DNA from: DATFVJ01 sp963851085
GTDB taxonomy: Bacteria > Actinomycetota > Actinomycetes > Streptosporangiales > Streptosporangiaceae
Direction: 5' to 3'
Assembly (NCBI GenBank): GCA_963851085.1
Contig: CAWKNX010000019.1
Span: 1-64,000 of the forward strand
Length of the DNA: 64,000 bases
Below are positions 16,400 through 24,972 of this stretch, piece after piece. Below the pieces are notes generated by a model. The model was not told where the DNA came from, did not search any database, and was given only the letters and a program-made list of their open reading frames with translations. Position numbers and translations under genes: made by a program. Position 1 is the stretch's first letter, and each line of letters starts with the position of its first letter.

Positions 16400-16735
16400 C
16401 TACCAGGGGCCGTACGGGCCCGAACTCGATCCTCCGCGGCCGATGGACTTCACCTTGGGCCGGACGTCGGTCAGGTAGATGGCGGCGGCGACGAAGGCCG
16501 CGATGGGGAGGAGGCTGATGGCAAGACCTGCGCTGAACACGAGGCTGTACAGCCCGACGACAGTAGCCACACCGAGGATGATCAGCCACAGCGGCTTGGT
16601 CTGCTTACCCGTGGCGGGAAACGCCCGCGACGGCCGGCTGATCGCGTCAATGAACGCCCACGCCTCCACGATGAAGGCGCCAAGAGCAAGCACCAGGAAG
16701 AGGTAATGCAGCGGGGACAATGCAGCACCGATCAC
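16400..16735 (-). CDS. DUF2516 family membrane protein
   Basis: Small membrane protein of 111 residues with three hydrophobic segments (LSPLHYLFLVLALGAFIVEA, LWLIILGVATVVGLYSLV, and a third near ISLLPIAAFVAAAIY) and the family-typical end YLTDVRPKVKS. DUF2516 proteins have no known function. In mycobacteria the same gene (Rv0476) follows hbhA, as here, with 166 bases between the two. Confidence 0.85.
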   Translation of the reverse strand: MIGAALSPLHYLFLVLALGAFIVEAWAFIDAISRPSRAFPATGKQTKPLWLIILGVATVVGLYSLVFSAGLAISLLPIAAFVAAAIYLTDVRPKVKSIGRGGSSSGPYGPW

Positions 16736-16821
16736 GAAGCCAGGCTATCCGGTCGGGGCACATGGTGGGAACCGCAACCGCTGCGGCTGTGTACACGGGT
16801 GGTCAGCGTTGAATCTGGCCG

Positions 16822-16847
16822 CGATCGCGCCCGATCGGGCGCGATCG
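16822..16847. repeat. 26-bp perfect palindrome between hbhA and the DUF2516 gene
   Basis: CGATCGCGCCCGATCGGGCG runs on to a perfect 26-base self-complementary sequence with no loop. It sits between two genes on the same strand and could be a terminator for the XRE-HbhA unit or a protein-binding site. Confidence 0.6.
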
Positions 16848-16901
16848 AGCCAGCTCAGCGCTGCGGCGCTCGTCGACAGCCGCGATTACCGGCCGGCCGC
16901 G

Positions 16902-17462
16902 TCAGGAGCTGTTCTTCTTGGGGGTATGGCCTGCCTTGCCATCGGAGCCGCTGGCGTTGCCGGTGGATCCATTGCCCTTGCTCGTGCTCTCGCCGGCACT
17001 GCCGGCCACCTGGCCGGCCCGGCCCGCCACCTGGCCCGCCTGGATCGCCGCCTGGGCAGCCGCCTGGCTGGCCGCGCGGACGGTCGTCGTCGCGGTCTTG
17101 CGCGCCGCGTCGGCCGTACGGTTCGCCGTACGCACGGTCACCTTCGCGGTCGACCTGGCCGCCTGCTCGAGCTGCGCCGCGGCCTGCTGCGTGTCCACCT
17201 GGCTGACCTTGTTGACCGCGACGATGCCGCGCTCGGCAAGCTCGTCATACGTCTGCACAACGCGGACACCCGCCAGCATCACGTACTCGAAGGCGAGCCC
17301 GGAAAGCGCGGTCAGGTCGGCCTTGTCCTGAAGTCGCGCGAGCCGGTCGGGCAGCGCGCGGAAGGCCTCGAGGGCGAGGTCACCCGCGCCGGCGGCGGCG
17401 TAGAACGCCTTGTGTTCCTTCAGCTTTCTAAGTTCGTTCCTGACGTCATCTGCTAGGCCCAT
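16902..17462 (-). CDS. HbhA-like protein with Ala/Lys-rich C terminus
   Basis: Related to the mycobacterial heparin-binding haemagglutinin. The 186-residue product has a conserved helical N-terminal part (MGLADDVRNELRKLKEHKAFY, AAAGAGDLALEAFRALPDRL, then AGVRVVQTYDELAERG) predicted to form a coiled coil, followed by low-complexity Ala/Thr/Gln/Gly repeats ending in KAGHTPKKNSS. Its C terminus is less lysine-rich than the mycobacterial adhesin, so heparin binding is not implied. Start: ATG at 17462, about nine bases after GAAGGG; ATG at 17471 is an alternative. It lies between an XRE regulator and the DUF2516 gene, the mycobacterial order. Confidence 0.8.
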   Translation of the reverse strand: MGLADDVRNELRKLKEHKAFYAAAGAGDLALEAFRALPDRLARLQDKADLTALSGLAFEYVMLAGVRVVQTYDELAERGIVAVNKVSQVDTQQAAAQLEQAARSTAKVTVRTANRTADAARKTATTTVRAASQAAAQAAIQAGQVAGRAGQVAGSAGESTSKGNGSTGNASGSDGKAGHTPKKNSS

Positions 17463-17497
17463 TGTCCTCATCCCTTCGTGGAGCATCCCGTCCCAGG

Positions 17498-17884
17498 TCA
17501 GCGAGATGGCGTGATTTGATCGTCGATCAAAACAGCATCGGCGGAAACTGGCGCGTTCTGTTTCCTGAACGACTCGTAGATGTCGATCAGGACCTGCTTC
17601 TGCCGCTCGGTGAGGTACGGATCGGACAGCACCGAGGGCTGGACGGCCGAATCCGACGGCCGGTCCTCCAGGATTCCCGCCTGCACGTAAAGTGCCTCGG
17701 CGGAGATCCGCAGGCCCTTGGCGATCTGCTGGAGCACTTCGGCGCTTGGATGGCGCAGCCCACGCTCGATCTGGCTCAGGTAGGGATTCGACACGCCAGC
17801 GGCCTGAGCGAGCTGGCGCAGCGAGATCTTCGCCTGCTCCCGCTGCTCGCGGATGTAGGCGCCGATCGACCTCACCGGACGCAT
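17498..17884 (-). CDS. XRE family helix-turn-helix regulator (Rv0474-like)
   Basis: The 128-residue regulator has an N-terminal XRE helix-turn-helix (IGAYIREQREQAKISLRQLA, then GVSNPYLSQIERGLRHPSAE) and a C-terminal helical part (YLTERQKQVLIDIYESFRKQ). It precedes the HbhA-like gene by 35 bases on the same strand, as Rv0474 precedes hbhA. ATG at 17884 was chosen; a GTG at 17899 is possible. A perfect 16-bp palindrome lies 21 bases upstream, so autoregulation is likely. Confidence 0.87.
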   Translation of the reverse strand: MRPVRSIGAYIREQREQAKISLRQLAQAAGVSNPYLSQIERGLRHPSAEVLQQIAKGLRISAEALYVQAGILEDRPSDSAVQPSVLSDPYLTERQKQVLIDIYESFRKQNAPVSADAVLIDDQITPSR

Positions 17885-17905
17885 GGCTCTAGTCTCCACG
17901 AGACT

Positions 17906-17921
17906 GCTTGCAATTGCAAGC
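17906..17921. promoter_or_regulatory. Probable operator of the XRE regulator
   Basis: GCTTGCAATTGCAAGC is a perfect 16-base palindrome directly upstream of the XRE regulator gene. It stands out by its AT-rich centre in very GC-rich DNA. Size and symmetry suit a dimeric XRE protein; autoregulation is inferred. Confidence 0.6.
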
Positions 17922-18376
17922 GTTTTGCTAGCACTGGGCCCTCCCCCTCGCCTGTGGTCTTCGTCACCTGCCGCCGATGCGAGCCGTCCCGAGGGATGGC
18001 CACCAGGACCGATGGCCCATCGCTGTCGTGCCAGCCCGTCCTACGGGCCATCGGGTGCTGTGATAACAGCGAGCGCGTCGAGCGCCGCCGCGTCCACGCC
18101 GCCGGGTGCCGCCGCGTCCACGGCGCCTGGAGTCACGGCTGGCCCAGCCCCCGAGCGCCTGGCGGGGCCGGGGTCTGGCGCGATGCCGAGGGCCCGCAGC
18201 AGGGCCACTGTCACCGGCGTCACGGCGCGGCGCGCGCCATCCGCGATCTTAACCGCGCCTGCCCGGCCGTCGGTGGGGCTATCGCGAGCAGCCGGTCAGC
18301 TTGCTGTGCGGGCGATGTTCCGCGGCAGCCGTTACGTAGCTGTGCCGTCCCAGCCTCCGGTGTGGCGTCACGGCGG
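17922..18376. other. Long non-coding stretch with repeats
   Basis: About 455 bases lie between the XRE gene and the 3' end of the BKACE gene. The stretch contains an inverted repeat of the family seen at 369-423 (CCGATGGCCC at 18010-18019 and GGGCCATCGG at 18046-18055) and a 24-base imperfect tandem repeat of the type GCCGCCGCGTCCACG (about 18085-18132). A short minus-strand Ala/Gly/Asp-rich frame (18041-18223) has no recognisable domain. I see no convincing gene. Confidence 0.45.
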
Positions 18377-19207
18377 TCAGCGGTGATCTCGCACCCCCAG
18401 GAATTCGCGCGCTTGCTGCGGCGGCATCGGCGGGCGCTGCGCGTGCACCGCGAGCGCGGCGGCGCGTTCCACCAGTTCGGCGTTGCCGCCGACCGGGCGC
18501 CCGCGGGCGAAGGTGAGCGTGTCCTCCATGCCGACCCGTAGATGGCCGCCCGCGGCGAGTGCGGCGAACATGACAGGCAGTGTCGCACGGCCGATACCCG
18601 TTGCCGACCACGTCGCACCGTCCGGCAGTGCTGCGGCGGCGGCGACCAGCGTGGGAGCGTCCCCCGCCATCCCGCCGGGCACGCCCATGACCAGGTCGCA
18701 GTGCACGTGCCCGCCCTCGGGCGGCCCGAATTCGGCCAGCAGCCTGTGCAGCGTCGCGACATGGCCGAGATCGAAAAGCTCGAACTCAGGCACCACGCCA
18801 AGCTGCTGTGTGCGCTGGTACAGGTCACGGATGAACGGCCATGGGTTATGGAAGACCTCGTCGCCGAAATTGACCGTGCCGCAGGTCAGCGAGCAGGCAT
18901 CGGGCCCTGCTTCGAGCACCCGCAACCGGTCCCCGAACGGATCCGTGACCGCACCGCCCGTCGAAAGCTGCACGATGAGATCGGTGGACTCCCTCAGGGC
19001 CTGAACCGTCTCTGTGAGCCTGCCGAGATCAAGGGTAGGGCCCGCGTGCTCGTCACGGATGTGCACGTGGACCACGGCGGCACCCGCTTCCTGGCACTGT
19101 TTCGCCGAGGTGAGGAGTTCCTCCAGGGTCACGGGAAGAGCGGGAACCTCGGCCTTGCGCACCTCGGCGCCTGTGGGCGCGACGGTGATGAGCGTGCTAG
19201 GTGTCAT
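18377..19207 (-). CDS. Beta-keto acid cleavage enzyme (BKACE, 3-keto-5-aminohexanoate cleavage family)
   Basis: Zn-dependent TIM-barrel enzyme of the Kce/BKACE family, which cleaves a beta-keto acid with acetyl-CoA to give acetoacetate and a CoA ester. The 276-residue product has the metal-site motif AAVVHVHIRDE, the strand LIVQLSTGGAV, and the C-terminal part LRVGMEDTLTFARG with GNAELVERAAALA. The substrate of family members varies and cannot be read here. There are no lysine-fermentation genes nearby. The ATG at 19207 is only 20 bases from the divergent dtd start, so the promoters must overlap or one gene is leaderless. Confidence 0.85.
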   Translation of the reverse strand: MTPSTLITVAPTGAEVRKAEVPALPVTLEELLTSAKQCQEAGAAVVHVHIRDEHAGPTLDLGRLTETVQALRESTDLIVQLSTGGAVTDPFGDRLRVLEAGPDACSLTCGTVNFGDEVFHNPWPFIRDLYQRTQQLGVVPEFELFDLGHVATLHRLLAEFGPPEGGHVHCDLVMGVPGGMAGDAPTLVAAAAALPDGATWSATGIGRATLPVMFAALAAGGHLRVGMEDTLTFARGRPVGGNAELVERAAALAVHAQRPPMPPQQAREFLGVRDHR

Positions 19208-19227
19208 GACCGGCAGAATGCATGACC

Positions 19228-19653
19228 ATGCGAGCTGTCGTCCAACGGGTGACGCAGGCCACCGTCACCACCGGCGGGCGCGTCGCGGGTTCGATCTCCG
19301 GATACGGGCTGGTCGTCCTGGTCGGCGTCACCCATTCCGACACCGATTCAGTGGCGTCCGCGCTGGCCGGAAAGATATACACGCTGCGGATTCTGCCCGG
19401 CGAGAAATCCTGCGCGGACACCGGTGCCCCGTTGCTCGTGATCAGCCAGTTCACGCTGTACGCGGACACGAGGAAGGGGCGGCGGCCCACGTGGCTCGGC
19501 GCCGCGCCAGGGCCCGTGGCTGAGCCGCTCGTCGAAAGCTTCGCAGCGGCGCTGCGCGGGCTGGGCGCCAGGGTGCAGACCGGTGTGTTCGGCGCGCACA
19601 TGCAGCTGTCACTGATCAACGACGGCCCCGTGACACTGATCCTCGAAGCCTGA
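19228..19653 (+). CDS. dtd: D-aminoacyl-tRNA deacylase
   Basis: Removes D-amino acids and glycine wrongly attached to tRNA. The 141-residue product has both family signatures: the SQFTLYADTRKGRRP loop and the C-terminal LINDGPVTLILEA (which provides the Gly/Pro-containing substrate pocket). It starts MRAVVQRVTQATV like the family, so the ATG at 19228 is preferred to the ATG at 19222. It is divergent from the BKACE gene and convergent with a TetR gene. Confidence 0.93.
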   Translation: MRAVVQRVTQATVTTGGRVAGSISGYGLVVLVGVTHSDTDSVASALAGKIYTLRILPGEKSCADTGAPLLVISQFTLYADTRKGRRPTWLGAAPGPVAEPLVESFAAALRGLGARVQTGVFGAHMQLSLINDGPVTLILEA

Positions 19654-19691
19654 TCCAGGCGTGCGGTGAAGCAGGCGGGCCCGGGATCCGG

Positions 19692-20306
19692 TCAGCCGCT
19701 GAGGTAGTACTCGATCACCGGCGTGACCAGCGCCACGATCTCATCCTCGGGAGCAGAGGCAAGCGGCTCGACGCCGAACACGTACCGCACGAGCGCGATC
19801 CCGACGAGCTGGGCGGCGGCGCCCTCGACCCGGAGCCTGGGCAGGCCGAGCGTGCCCGCGACCCTGCCGAGCAGCGCGCTCGAAATGAACTCACGCAGCA
19901 TCGCGGCCGCCTGCTCGTTGGTGGTGGCCGAGCGGAGGATGGCGACGAACGGCGCCCGCGCCTCCGGGTCACGCCAGACCGAGAGGAAGAACCGCACGAG
20001 CCGCTGGGCCAGTCCTTCGCGCGGCCCGCACACGACCTCACGGATCAGGTCGGCCGGGTCGAATGGGAAGGCCATCGCCGCGACGAAAACCTGCTCCTTG
20101 GTACCGAAGAAGTGATGGACGAGTGCCGCGTCAACATCCGCCTCGCGGCCAATGGCCCTGATCGTCGTCTTCTCGTAGCCACGTTCCGCGAACAGCCTGC
20201 GCGCGGCGCCGAGCACCGCCTCACGCGTCTGGCTCGGGCCAGGCCGCCTGCCGGGCCGGCCGGAACCGGTGCCGCGGTCCCGGATCGGGCTGACGCGCCC
20301 GGTCAT
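19692..20306 (-). CDS. TetR family transcriptional regulator
   Basis: The 204-residue regulator has a helix-turn-helix at about residues 28-72 (AARRLFAERGYEKTTIRAIG, then ALVHHFFGTKEQVFVAAM). The C-terminal domain is of the type common in actinobacterial TetR proteins (AILRSATTNEQAAAMLREF). A basic 25-residue extension precedes the domain. The start overlaps the stop of the TIM-barrel gene by four bases (ATGA, 20303-20306), so the two are coupled. Its ligand and targets are unknown. Confidence 0.85.
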   Translation of the reverse strand: MTGRVSPIRDRGTGSGRPGRRPGPSQTREAVLGAARRLFAERGYEKTTIRAIGREADVDAALVHHFFGTKEQVFVAAMAFPFDPADLIREVVCGPREGLAQRLVRFFLSVWRDPEARAPFVAILRSATTNEQAAAMLREFISSALLGRVAGTLGLPRLRVEGAAAQLVGIALVRYVFGVEPLASAPEDEIVALVTPVIEYYLSG

Positions 20307-21154
20307 GCTCCTGTTCCCGCGGCCCGGCCGCGGCGTCTGGTCACCTTGACCGCCGTGGCCAGATGCAGACGGGTGAAGGCCAGCGCCTCGGCGAGATCGT
20401 TGCGGCGCTCGTCGCGGCTCAGCGCCCGGCGGGTATTCACTTCGAGCACGACGGTGCCCGGATAGCTGTTCGCCGCAAGCTGCTCAAGCAGTGCGGCACA
20501 TGGCTGGCCGCCCCGGCCAGGAACCAGGTGCTCGTCACGGTTCGTCGCGCCCGTGCCGTCGGCCAGGTGGACATGAGCGAGCCTGCCGCCGAGCTTGCCT
20601 GCCATCTCGAGCGCATCGGAGCCTGATACGGCGGTGTGCGAAAGGTCGAGCGTGACGTGCTGGTAGTCCTGGTCCACCGGATTCCAGTGCGGCGCGTAGG
20701 GCACGACCTCCGTGCCGCGTGCGCGCAGCGGGAACATGTTCTCGACCGCGAAGATGACGTCGGTCTCCGCGCCAATCCTGGCGAGCCCTGACTCGAATTC
20801 ACGCGCGTAATCGCGCTGCCAGCGAAATGGCGGGTGGATCACGACCACCTTCGCACCGAGCCGCTCTGCTACGTCCTTGGCCCGCTGAAGCTTGCCCCAC
20901 GGCTCGCGGCCCCACACCCGCTGGGTGATGAGCAGGCAAGGCGCGTGGATCGCGAGCACCGGGACGTGATGGTAGTCAGACAGCCGTTGCAGCACGTCAA
21001 CGTCCTGGCTGACCGGATCGCTCGACACCATCACCTCGACGCCGTCGTAGCCGAGCGCCGCTGCGGTCTCGAACGCGTCAGGTGTCCGTTCCGGATAGAC
21101 CGACGCGGTGGACAACGCGACGGCCGCGTCGGGCACCCTTACCGCGCCAGTCAA
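20303..21154 (-). CDS. Sugar phosphate isomerase/epimerase family TIM-barrel protein
   Basis: AP-endonuclease-2-like TIM barrel of 283 residues. Visible features: GYDGVEVMV, VLAIHAPCLLITQRVWG, AKVVVIHPPFRWQ, IFAVENMFPLRARG, VTLDLSHTAVSG, LAHVHLADG and VVLEVNTRRALSRDE. The His/Glu/Asp residues in these strands form the usual divalent-metal site. The reaction is not known; a sugar phosphate isomerase/epimerase or related activity is inferred from the fold. It is translationally coupled to the TetR gene that follows and divergent from radA. Confidence 0.8.
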   Translation of the reverse strand: MTGAVRVPDAAVALSTASVYPERTPDAFETAAALGYDGVEVMVSSDPVSQDVDVLQRLSDYHHVPVLAIHAPCLLITQRVWGREPWGKLQRAKDVAERLGAKVVVIHPPFRWQRDYAREFESGLARIGAETDVIFAVENMFPLRARGTEVVPYAPHWNPVDQDYQHVTLDLSHTAVSGSDALEMAGKLGGRLAHVHLADGTGATNRDEHLVPGRGGQPCAALLEQLAANSYPGTVVLEVNTRRALSRDERRNDLAEALAFTRLHLATAVKVTRRRGRAAGTGA

Positions 21155-21289
21155 CTGCGCCTCCCCGGGCGACTCCGTTGTGTCGTGGCCAGCTTATGTG
21201 GTCCCGGGGGGCCGGCCGGCCTGATGACATGCGGCCTGCAGTTGCGTGCCACGGCTGGAATGTCGGTGGCCGGCTCTACGCTCCGTGCC

Positions 21290-22750
21290 ATGGCGAAGTC
21301 ATCGACATGCCCGGCGTTTCGCTGCGTGGAGTGCGGCTGGCAGACGGCCAGGTGGGTGGGCAGATGCGGCGAATGCGAGGCGTGGGGAACGGTCGAGGAG
21401 GCCGGGATCTCCCGGCTGGTGCGAGCCGGCCTCCGCGGCGCGGGCCCGGGCCCGGTGAGCGCCCTCGCGGTGCCGATCGGCGACGTGGACGCCGACGCCG
21501 CGCGCGCCAGGGCGACCGGCATGGACGAGCTTGACCGGGTGCTCGGCGGCGGGCTCGTACCTGGCGCCGTGCTCCTGCTCGCCGGGGAGCCTGGGGTCGG
21601 CAAGTCAACGCTCCTGCTCGAGGTGGGGGCGCTGGTGGCCGAATCAGGCCCGGTCCTCTATGTGACCGGTGAGGAGTCGGCCCCGCAGGTGCGGGGCCGC
21701 GCCGACCGGATCGGTGCGGTCGCACCGAATCTGTACCTCGCGGCGGAAACCGGGCTGGGCGCGGTGCTCGGCCAGGTCGAGCAGATCAAGCCGGAACTGC
21801 TGATCGTCGATTCCGTGCAGACCATCGCCGCCGAGGGAGTCGACGGCGCCCCGGGCGGGGTGACGCAGGTGCGCGAGGTCGCCGCAGCGCTCATCCACAC
21901 CGCGAAGGCACGTGGGATGGCCACGGTGCTTGTCGGCCACGTCACCAAGGAAGGCTCGATCGCCGGTCCGCGCGCGCTGGAACACCTGGTCGACGTGGTG
22001 CTGCACTTCGAGGGCGACAAGCATTCGCAGTTGCGGATGGTGCGAGCGATCAAGAACAGGTTCGGCCCGACCGACGAACTCGGCTGCTTCGATCTCGGCG
22101 AGTACGGGCTCATCGGGCTGCCCGATCCGAGTGGCCTGTTCCTTTCCAGGCGGCCCGACCCGGTTCCAGGTACCTGTGTCACGGTCACCCTCGAGGGCCG
22201 CAGGCCGCTGCTCGCTGAGGTACAGACGTTGGTCGCGGCGAGCATGCTCGACGTGCCGCGCCGGGTAACGTCCGGGCTGGACGGGTCGCGGCTCGGGATG
22301 GTGCTCGCCGTACTTCAGCAGCGCGCCGGGGTGCAGATCGGACGGCGCGATGTGTATGCCGCCACTGTCGGTGGCGTCCGGCTCTCCGAGCCATCAGTCG
22401 ATCTCGCTCTCGCGGTCGCGATTTCAGGCGCCGTGAACAACCTGAACGTGCCTGCGGGCGTCGTGGTCATCGGCGAAGTCGGGCTGGCAGGCGAGGTGCG
22501 CAGGGTGGCGGGCGTGCAGCGAAGGCTGGCCGAGGCGCAGCGGCTCGGGTTCCGCACCGCGATCGTTCCGGCAGGGACGGGACAGCTGCCATCGCCCGGC
22601 CCGGCCTCGGCCGGCCCATCTCCGCCCGGCCCGGCCGCGCCCATCGTCGCCTGGCCTGCCGTCAGCCGGGCTCTCCTCACCCAGCGCACCCGGGGACCCC
22701 GACAACCCGATGGGCCTTATGTCCGTCAGAGAGGTGCGAGATGTTCGTGA
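21290..22750 (+). CDS. radA: DNA repair protein RadA
   Basis: RecA-like branch-migration helicase that processes recombination intermediates. The 486-residue product has an N-terminal zinc finger (CVECGW and CGECEAWG), Walker A GEPGVGKSTLL, the RadA motif KNRFGPTDELGCF, and a C-terminal Lon-like domain (LAVAISGAVNNLNVPAGVVV, GEVGLAGEVRRV). The ATG at 21290 is preferred because family members begin MAK...; the frame is open upstream. The C terminus has an extra Pro-rich tail. disA lies downstream on the same strand; RadA is known to bind and modulate DisA in mycobacteria. Confidence 0.95.
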   Translation: MAKSSTCPAFRCVECGWQTARWVGRCGECEAWGTVEEAGISRLVRAGLRGAGPGPVSALAVPIGDVDADAARARATGMDELDRVLGGGLVPGAVLLLAGEPGVGKSTLLLEVGALVAESGPVLYVTGEESAPQVRGRADRIGAVAPNLYLAAETGLGAVLGQVEQIKPELLIVDSVQTIAAEGVDGAPGGVTQVREVAAALIHTAKARGMATVLVGHVTKEGSIAGPRALEHLVDVVLHFEGDKHSQLRMVRAIKNRFGPTDELGCFDLGEYGLIGLPDPSGLFLSRRPDPVPGTCVTVTLEGRRPLLAEVQTLVAASMLDVPRRVTSGLDGSRLGMVLAVLQQRAGVQIGRRDVYAATVGGVRLSEPSVDLALAVAISGAVNNLNVPAGVVVIGEVGLAGEVRRVAGVQRRLAEAQRLGFRTAIVPAGTGQLPSPGPASAGPSPPGPAAPIVAWPAVSRALLTQRTRGPRQPDGPYVRQRGARCS

Positions 22751-22890
22751 AGCGATCACGGTCGCGCTGGCCGGGTAAATGCCGCGTGACCATTGGATTG
22801 TGCCCGGAAACCGGTTAGCGCCCGGGCGTGCGCCGCCCATCGGCCACCGCGCCGCTAGACTTACCCGCACTAGCGACCTCCGGGGGTCTC

Positions 22891-24006
22891 GTGCCAGCAA
22901 TCGACAAGGGCACCGACAAAGGCGGCACCGACAAGAGCAGAGACGAGCGACGCAGGGCGGCACTTGCCGCGGTGGCGCCTGGAACGGCGCTGCGGGATGG
23001 GCTGGAGCGCATTCTGCGGGGCAACACCGGCGCGCTGATCGTGCTCGGTCATGGCTGTGACGTCGAGCCGCTGTGCACCGGGGGTTTCGAGTTGGAGGTT
23101 GAGTTCTCCGCCACCCGCCTCCGTGAGCTCGCCAAGATGGACGGCGCGATCGTGCTCAGCGACACCAATCGCACCATCGTGCGCGCGGCGGTGCACCTCG
23201 TGCCGGATCCCGCGATCCCCACCGACGAATCGGGTACCAGGCACCGCACCGCGGAGCGGGTTGCCAAGCAGACCGGCCATCCGGTGATTTCGGTGAGCAA
23301 GTCCATGCGGATTATCGCGCTCTATGTGGACGGCGTGCGATACGTCCTTGAGGGCTCGGCCGCGATTCTCTCCCGCGCCAATCAGGCGCTCGCCACCCTG
23401 GAGCGGTACAAGCTCAGGCTCGACGAGGTATCCGGGACCCTTTCCGCGCTCGAGATCGAGGACCTTGCGACGGTGCGGGACGTAAGCGCGGTCACGCAAC
23501 GGCTCGAAATGGTCCGCAAAATCGCCGACGAGATCGAAGGGTACGTCGTCGAGCTTGGCACCGATGGCCGCCTGCTCGCGCTCCAGCTTGACGAACTCGT
23601 CGCCGGGGTGAGCGCCGACCGCGAGCTCATCGTGCGGGATTACCTGCCCGGCACGGGCCGCCCGAGCCTGTCCAGGACGGCCAGGGTGCTCACTGAGCTC
23701 GACCAGCTCACGGCGGACGAACTCGTCGACCTGACAACCGTGGCAGATGTGCTGGGATTCAGGGGCTCGGAAATGCTCGACTGCCCGCTGAGCCCGAAGG
23801 GTTACCGGCTGCTCGCCAAGGTGCCCAGGCTGCCGAGCCTGGTCATGGAGCGGCTCGTCGAGCACTTCGGCGGGCTCCAGAAACTGCTGGCCGCGAGCGT
23901 CGACGACCTTCAGTCGGTCGGCGGCGTCGGCGAGGGGCGGGCGCGCAGCGTCCGCGAAGGACTGTCCAGGCTCGCTGAATCCTCGATCCTCGAACGGTAC
24001 GTCTAG
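22891..24006 (+). CDS. disA: DNA integrity scanning protein DisA, diadenylate cyclase
   Basis: Makes c-di-AMP from two ATP while scanning DNA for branched structures. The 371-residue product has the DAC domain with its two catalytic motifs, MDGAIVLS (DGA, about residue 84) and SGTRHRTAER (RHR, about residue 117), a helical linker, and a C-terminal HhH DNA-binding domain (DDLQSVGGVGEGRARSVREG). The GTG at 22891 is the likeliest start; the frame is open to 22828. The radA-disA order matches mycobacteria. Its product is read by the ydaO riboswitch at 39216-39372 in this same window. Confidence 0.95.
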   Translation: MPAIDKGTDKGGTDKSRDERRRAALAAVAPGTALRDGLERILRGNTGALIVLGHGCDVEPLCTGGFELEVEFSATRLRELAKMDGAIVLSDTNRTIVRAAVHLVPDPAIPTDESGTRHRTAERVAKQTGHPVISVSKSMRIIALYVDGVRYVLEGSAAILSRANQALATLERYKLRLDEVSGTLSALEIEDLATVRDVSAVTQRLEMVRKIADEIEGYVVELGTDGRLLALQLDELVAGVSADRELIVRDYLPGTGRPSLSRTARVLTELDQLTADELVDLTTVADVLGFRGSEMLDCPLSPKGYRLLAKVPRLPSLVMERLVEHFGGLQKLLAASVDDLQSVGGVGEGRARSVREGLSRLAESSILERYV

Positions 24007-24019
24007 TGGCGTCGGGCCA

Positions 24020-24856
24020 CTAGCGCAGCACGAACACCTCGACCCGGCTGTGCACGCCGCCGATGGTCACCATGGCCGTATACGTACCAGGCTCCGCCCT
24101 CGGCTGGCCCCGCCCGCAGCCTGAACGCGGCGCTGGGCTGGACCGGCGACGGCTCCAGGAGACGTAGGTCACGTACGGCACGCCGCGCCGCAGACGCACG
24201 ACATCCGGGGCGGTGCCGTGCGCGCAGTCGCCCGAGCCCCAGACGCGAACCCGACCGGACCTGACCACCAGTCGCAGCGACCGCGCGCCGACGTCGAAGG
24301 TGCAGGTCCGCTGGCCGATGTTGACGAGGTAGATCGAGAACTGCGGCCTGGCCCACCGCTGGTAGGTCTGCTGGCTCACGAACAGGCTCGGCACGACCTC
24401 GCCCGATGTGCAGCGCCCGCGTGGCCGCGCTGCGGACGCGGTCCCGCCCGCCGAGGACGCGCTGCGCGCCGAGGACGCCCTTCGGGCCGAGGCTGCCCTG
24501 CGCGCCGAGGCCGCCCCGGGTGTGGGGGCGGACGCACCGGCGCGCGCCGCCGCGCCGGGGCGCGCCGCGGTTGCCTCGTGCCGCCCGCGGGACGGTGTCG
24601 CCGTCGCCGTCGCGTTCGCTGACGGTGCCGCGCTCGGCGCCACGACCGGCGCGCTCGAGGGCGCCATCGCCTGCTGCACGGCCGCCGAGGACGGGCTGGC
24701 CGTCGTTTGCGGCTTCGGACCGCCGAGTGCACCGGAAAATGACCATGCCAGCAGTCCGAGCACACACAGACCAGCCGCCAGTGCGAAAACTCGCCGCCGC
24801 CAATACGTGTCCGGCTGATCTGGCCATGGATTATCACGAGACACGTTCGGATCCAT
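24020..24856 (-). CDS. Membrane-anchored hypothetical protein with Ala/Ser/Pro linker
   Basis: The 278-residue product has a short cytoplasmic N terminus (MDPNVSRDNPWPDQPDTYWR), one membrane segment (VFALAAGLCVLGLLAWSFSG), about 115 residues of Ala/Ser/Pro/Arg-rich linker with SARRASSAR-type repeats, and a C-terminal extracytoplasmic domain of about 125 residues. That domain contains CTSGEVVPSLFVSQQTYQRW and RTCTFDVGARSLRLVVRSG and looks beta-rich. Two cysteine pairs could form disulphides. I do not recognise the family with certainty. It is convergent with disA and divergent from mutY. Confidence 0.7.
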   Translation of the reverse strand: MDPNVSRDNPWPDQPDTYWRRRVFALAAGLCVLGLLAWSFSGALGGPKPQTTASPSSAAVQQAMAPSSAPVVAPSAAPSANATATATPSRGRHEATAARPGAAARAGASAPTPGAASARRAASARRASSARSASSAGGTASAARPRGRCTSGEVVPSLFVSQQTYQRWARPQFSIYLVNIGQRTCTFDVGARSLRLVVRSGRVRVWGSGDCAHGTAPDVVRLRRGVPYVTYVSWSRRRSSPAPRSGCGRGQPRAEPGTYTAMVTIGGVHSRVEVFVLR

Positions 24857-24972
24857 ACGGAGAGTATGCAGATTGGCTTGTGGATTCGCCCGCCGACCCG
24901 CCGAGGCGCCTCGCCGCCCGCCCGCGACCGCCGCGCACACGGTGTGCCAGGCGTGCGAGGATCGTTGCTGAC

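Noticed and set aside
17883..18386. Plus-strand frame of 167 codons beginning with a hydrophobic stretch
   Set aside because: The hydrophobic start coincides with the XRE operator and the rest is Ala/Pro/Ser low-complexity over a repeat-rich region; no ribosome site or family likeness.
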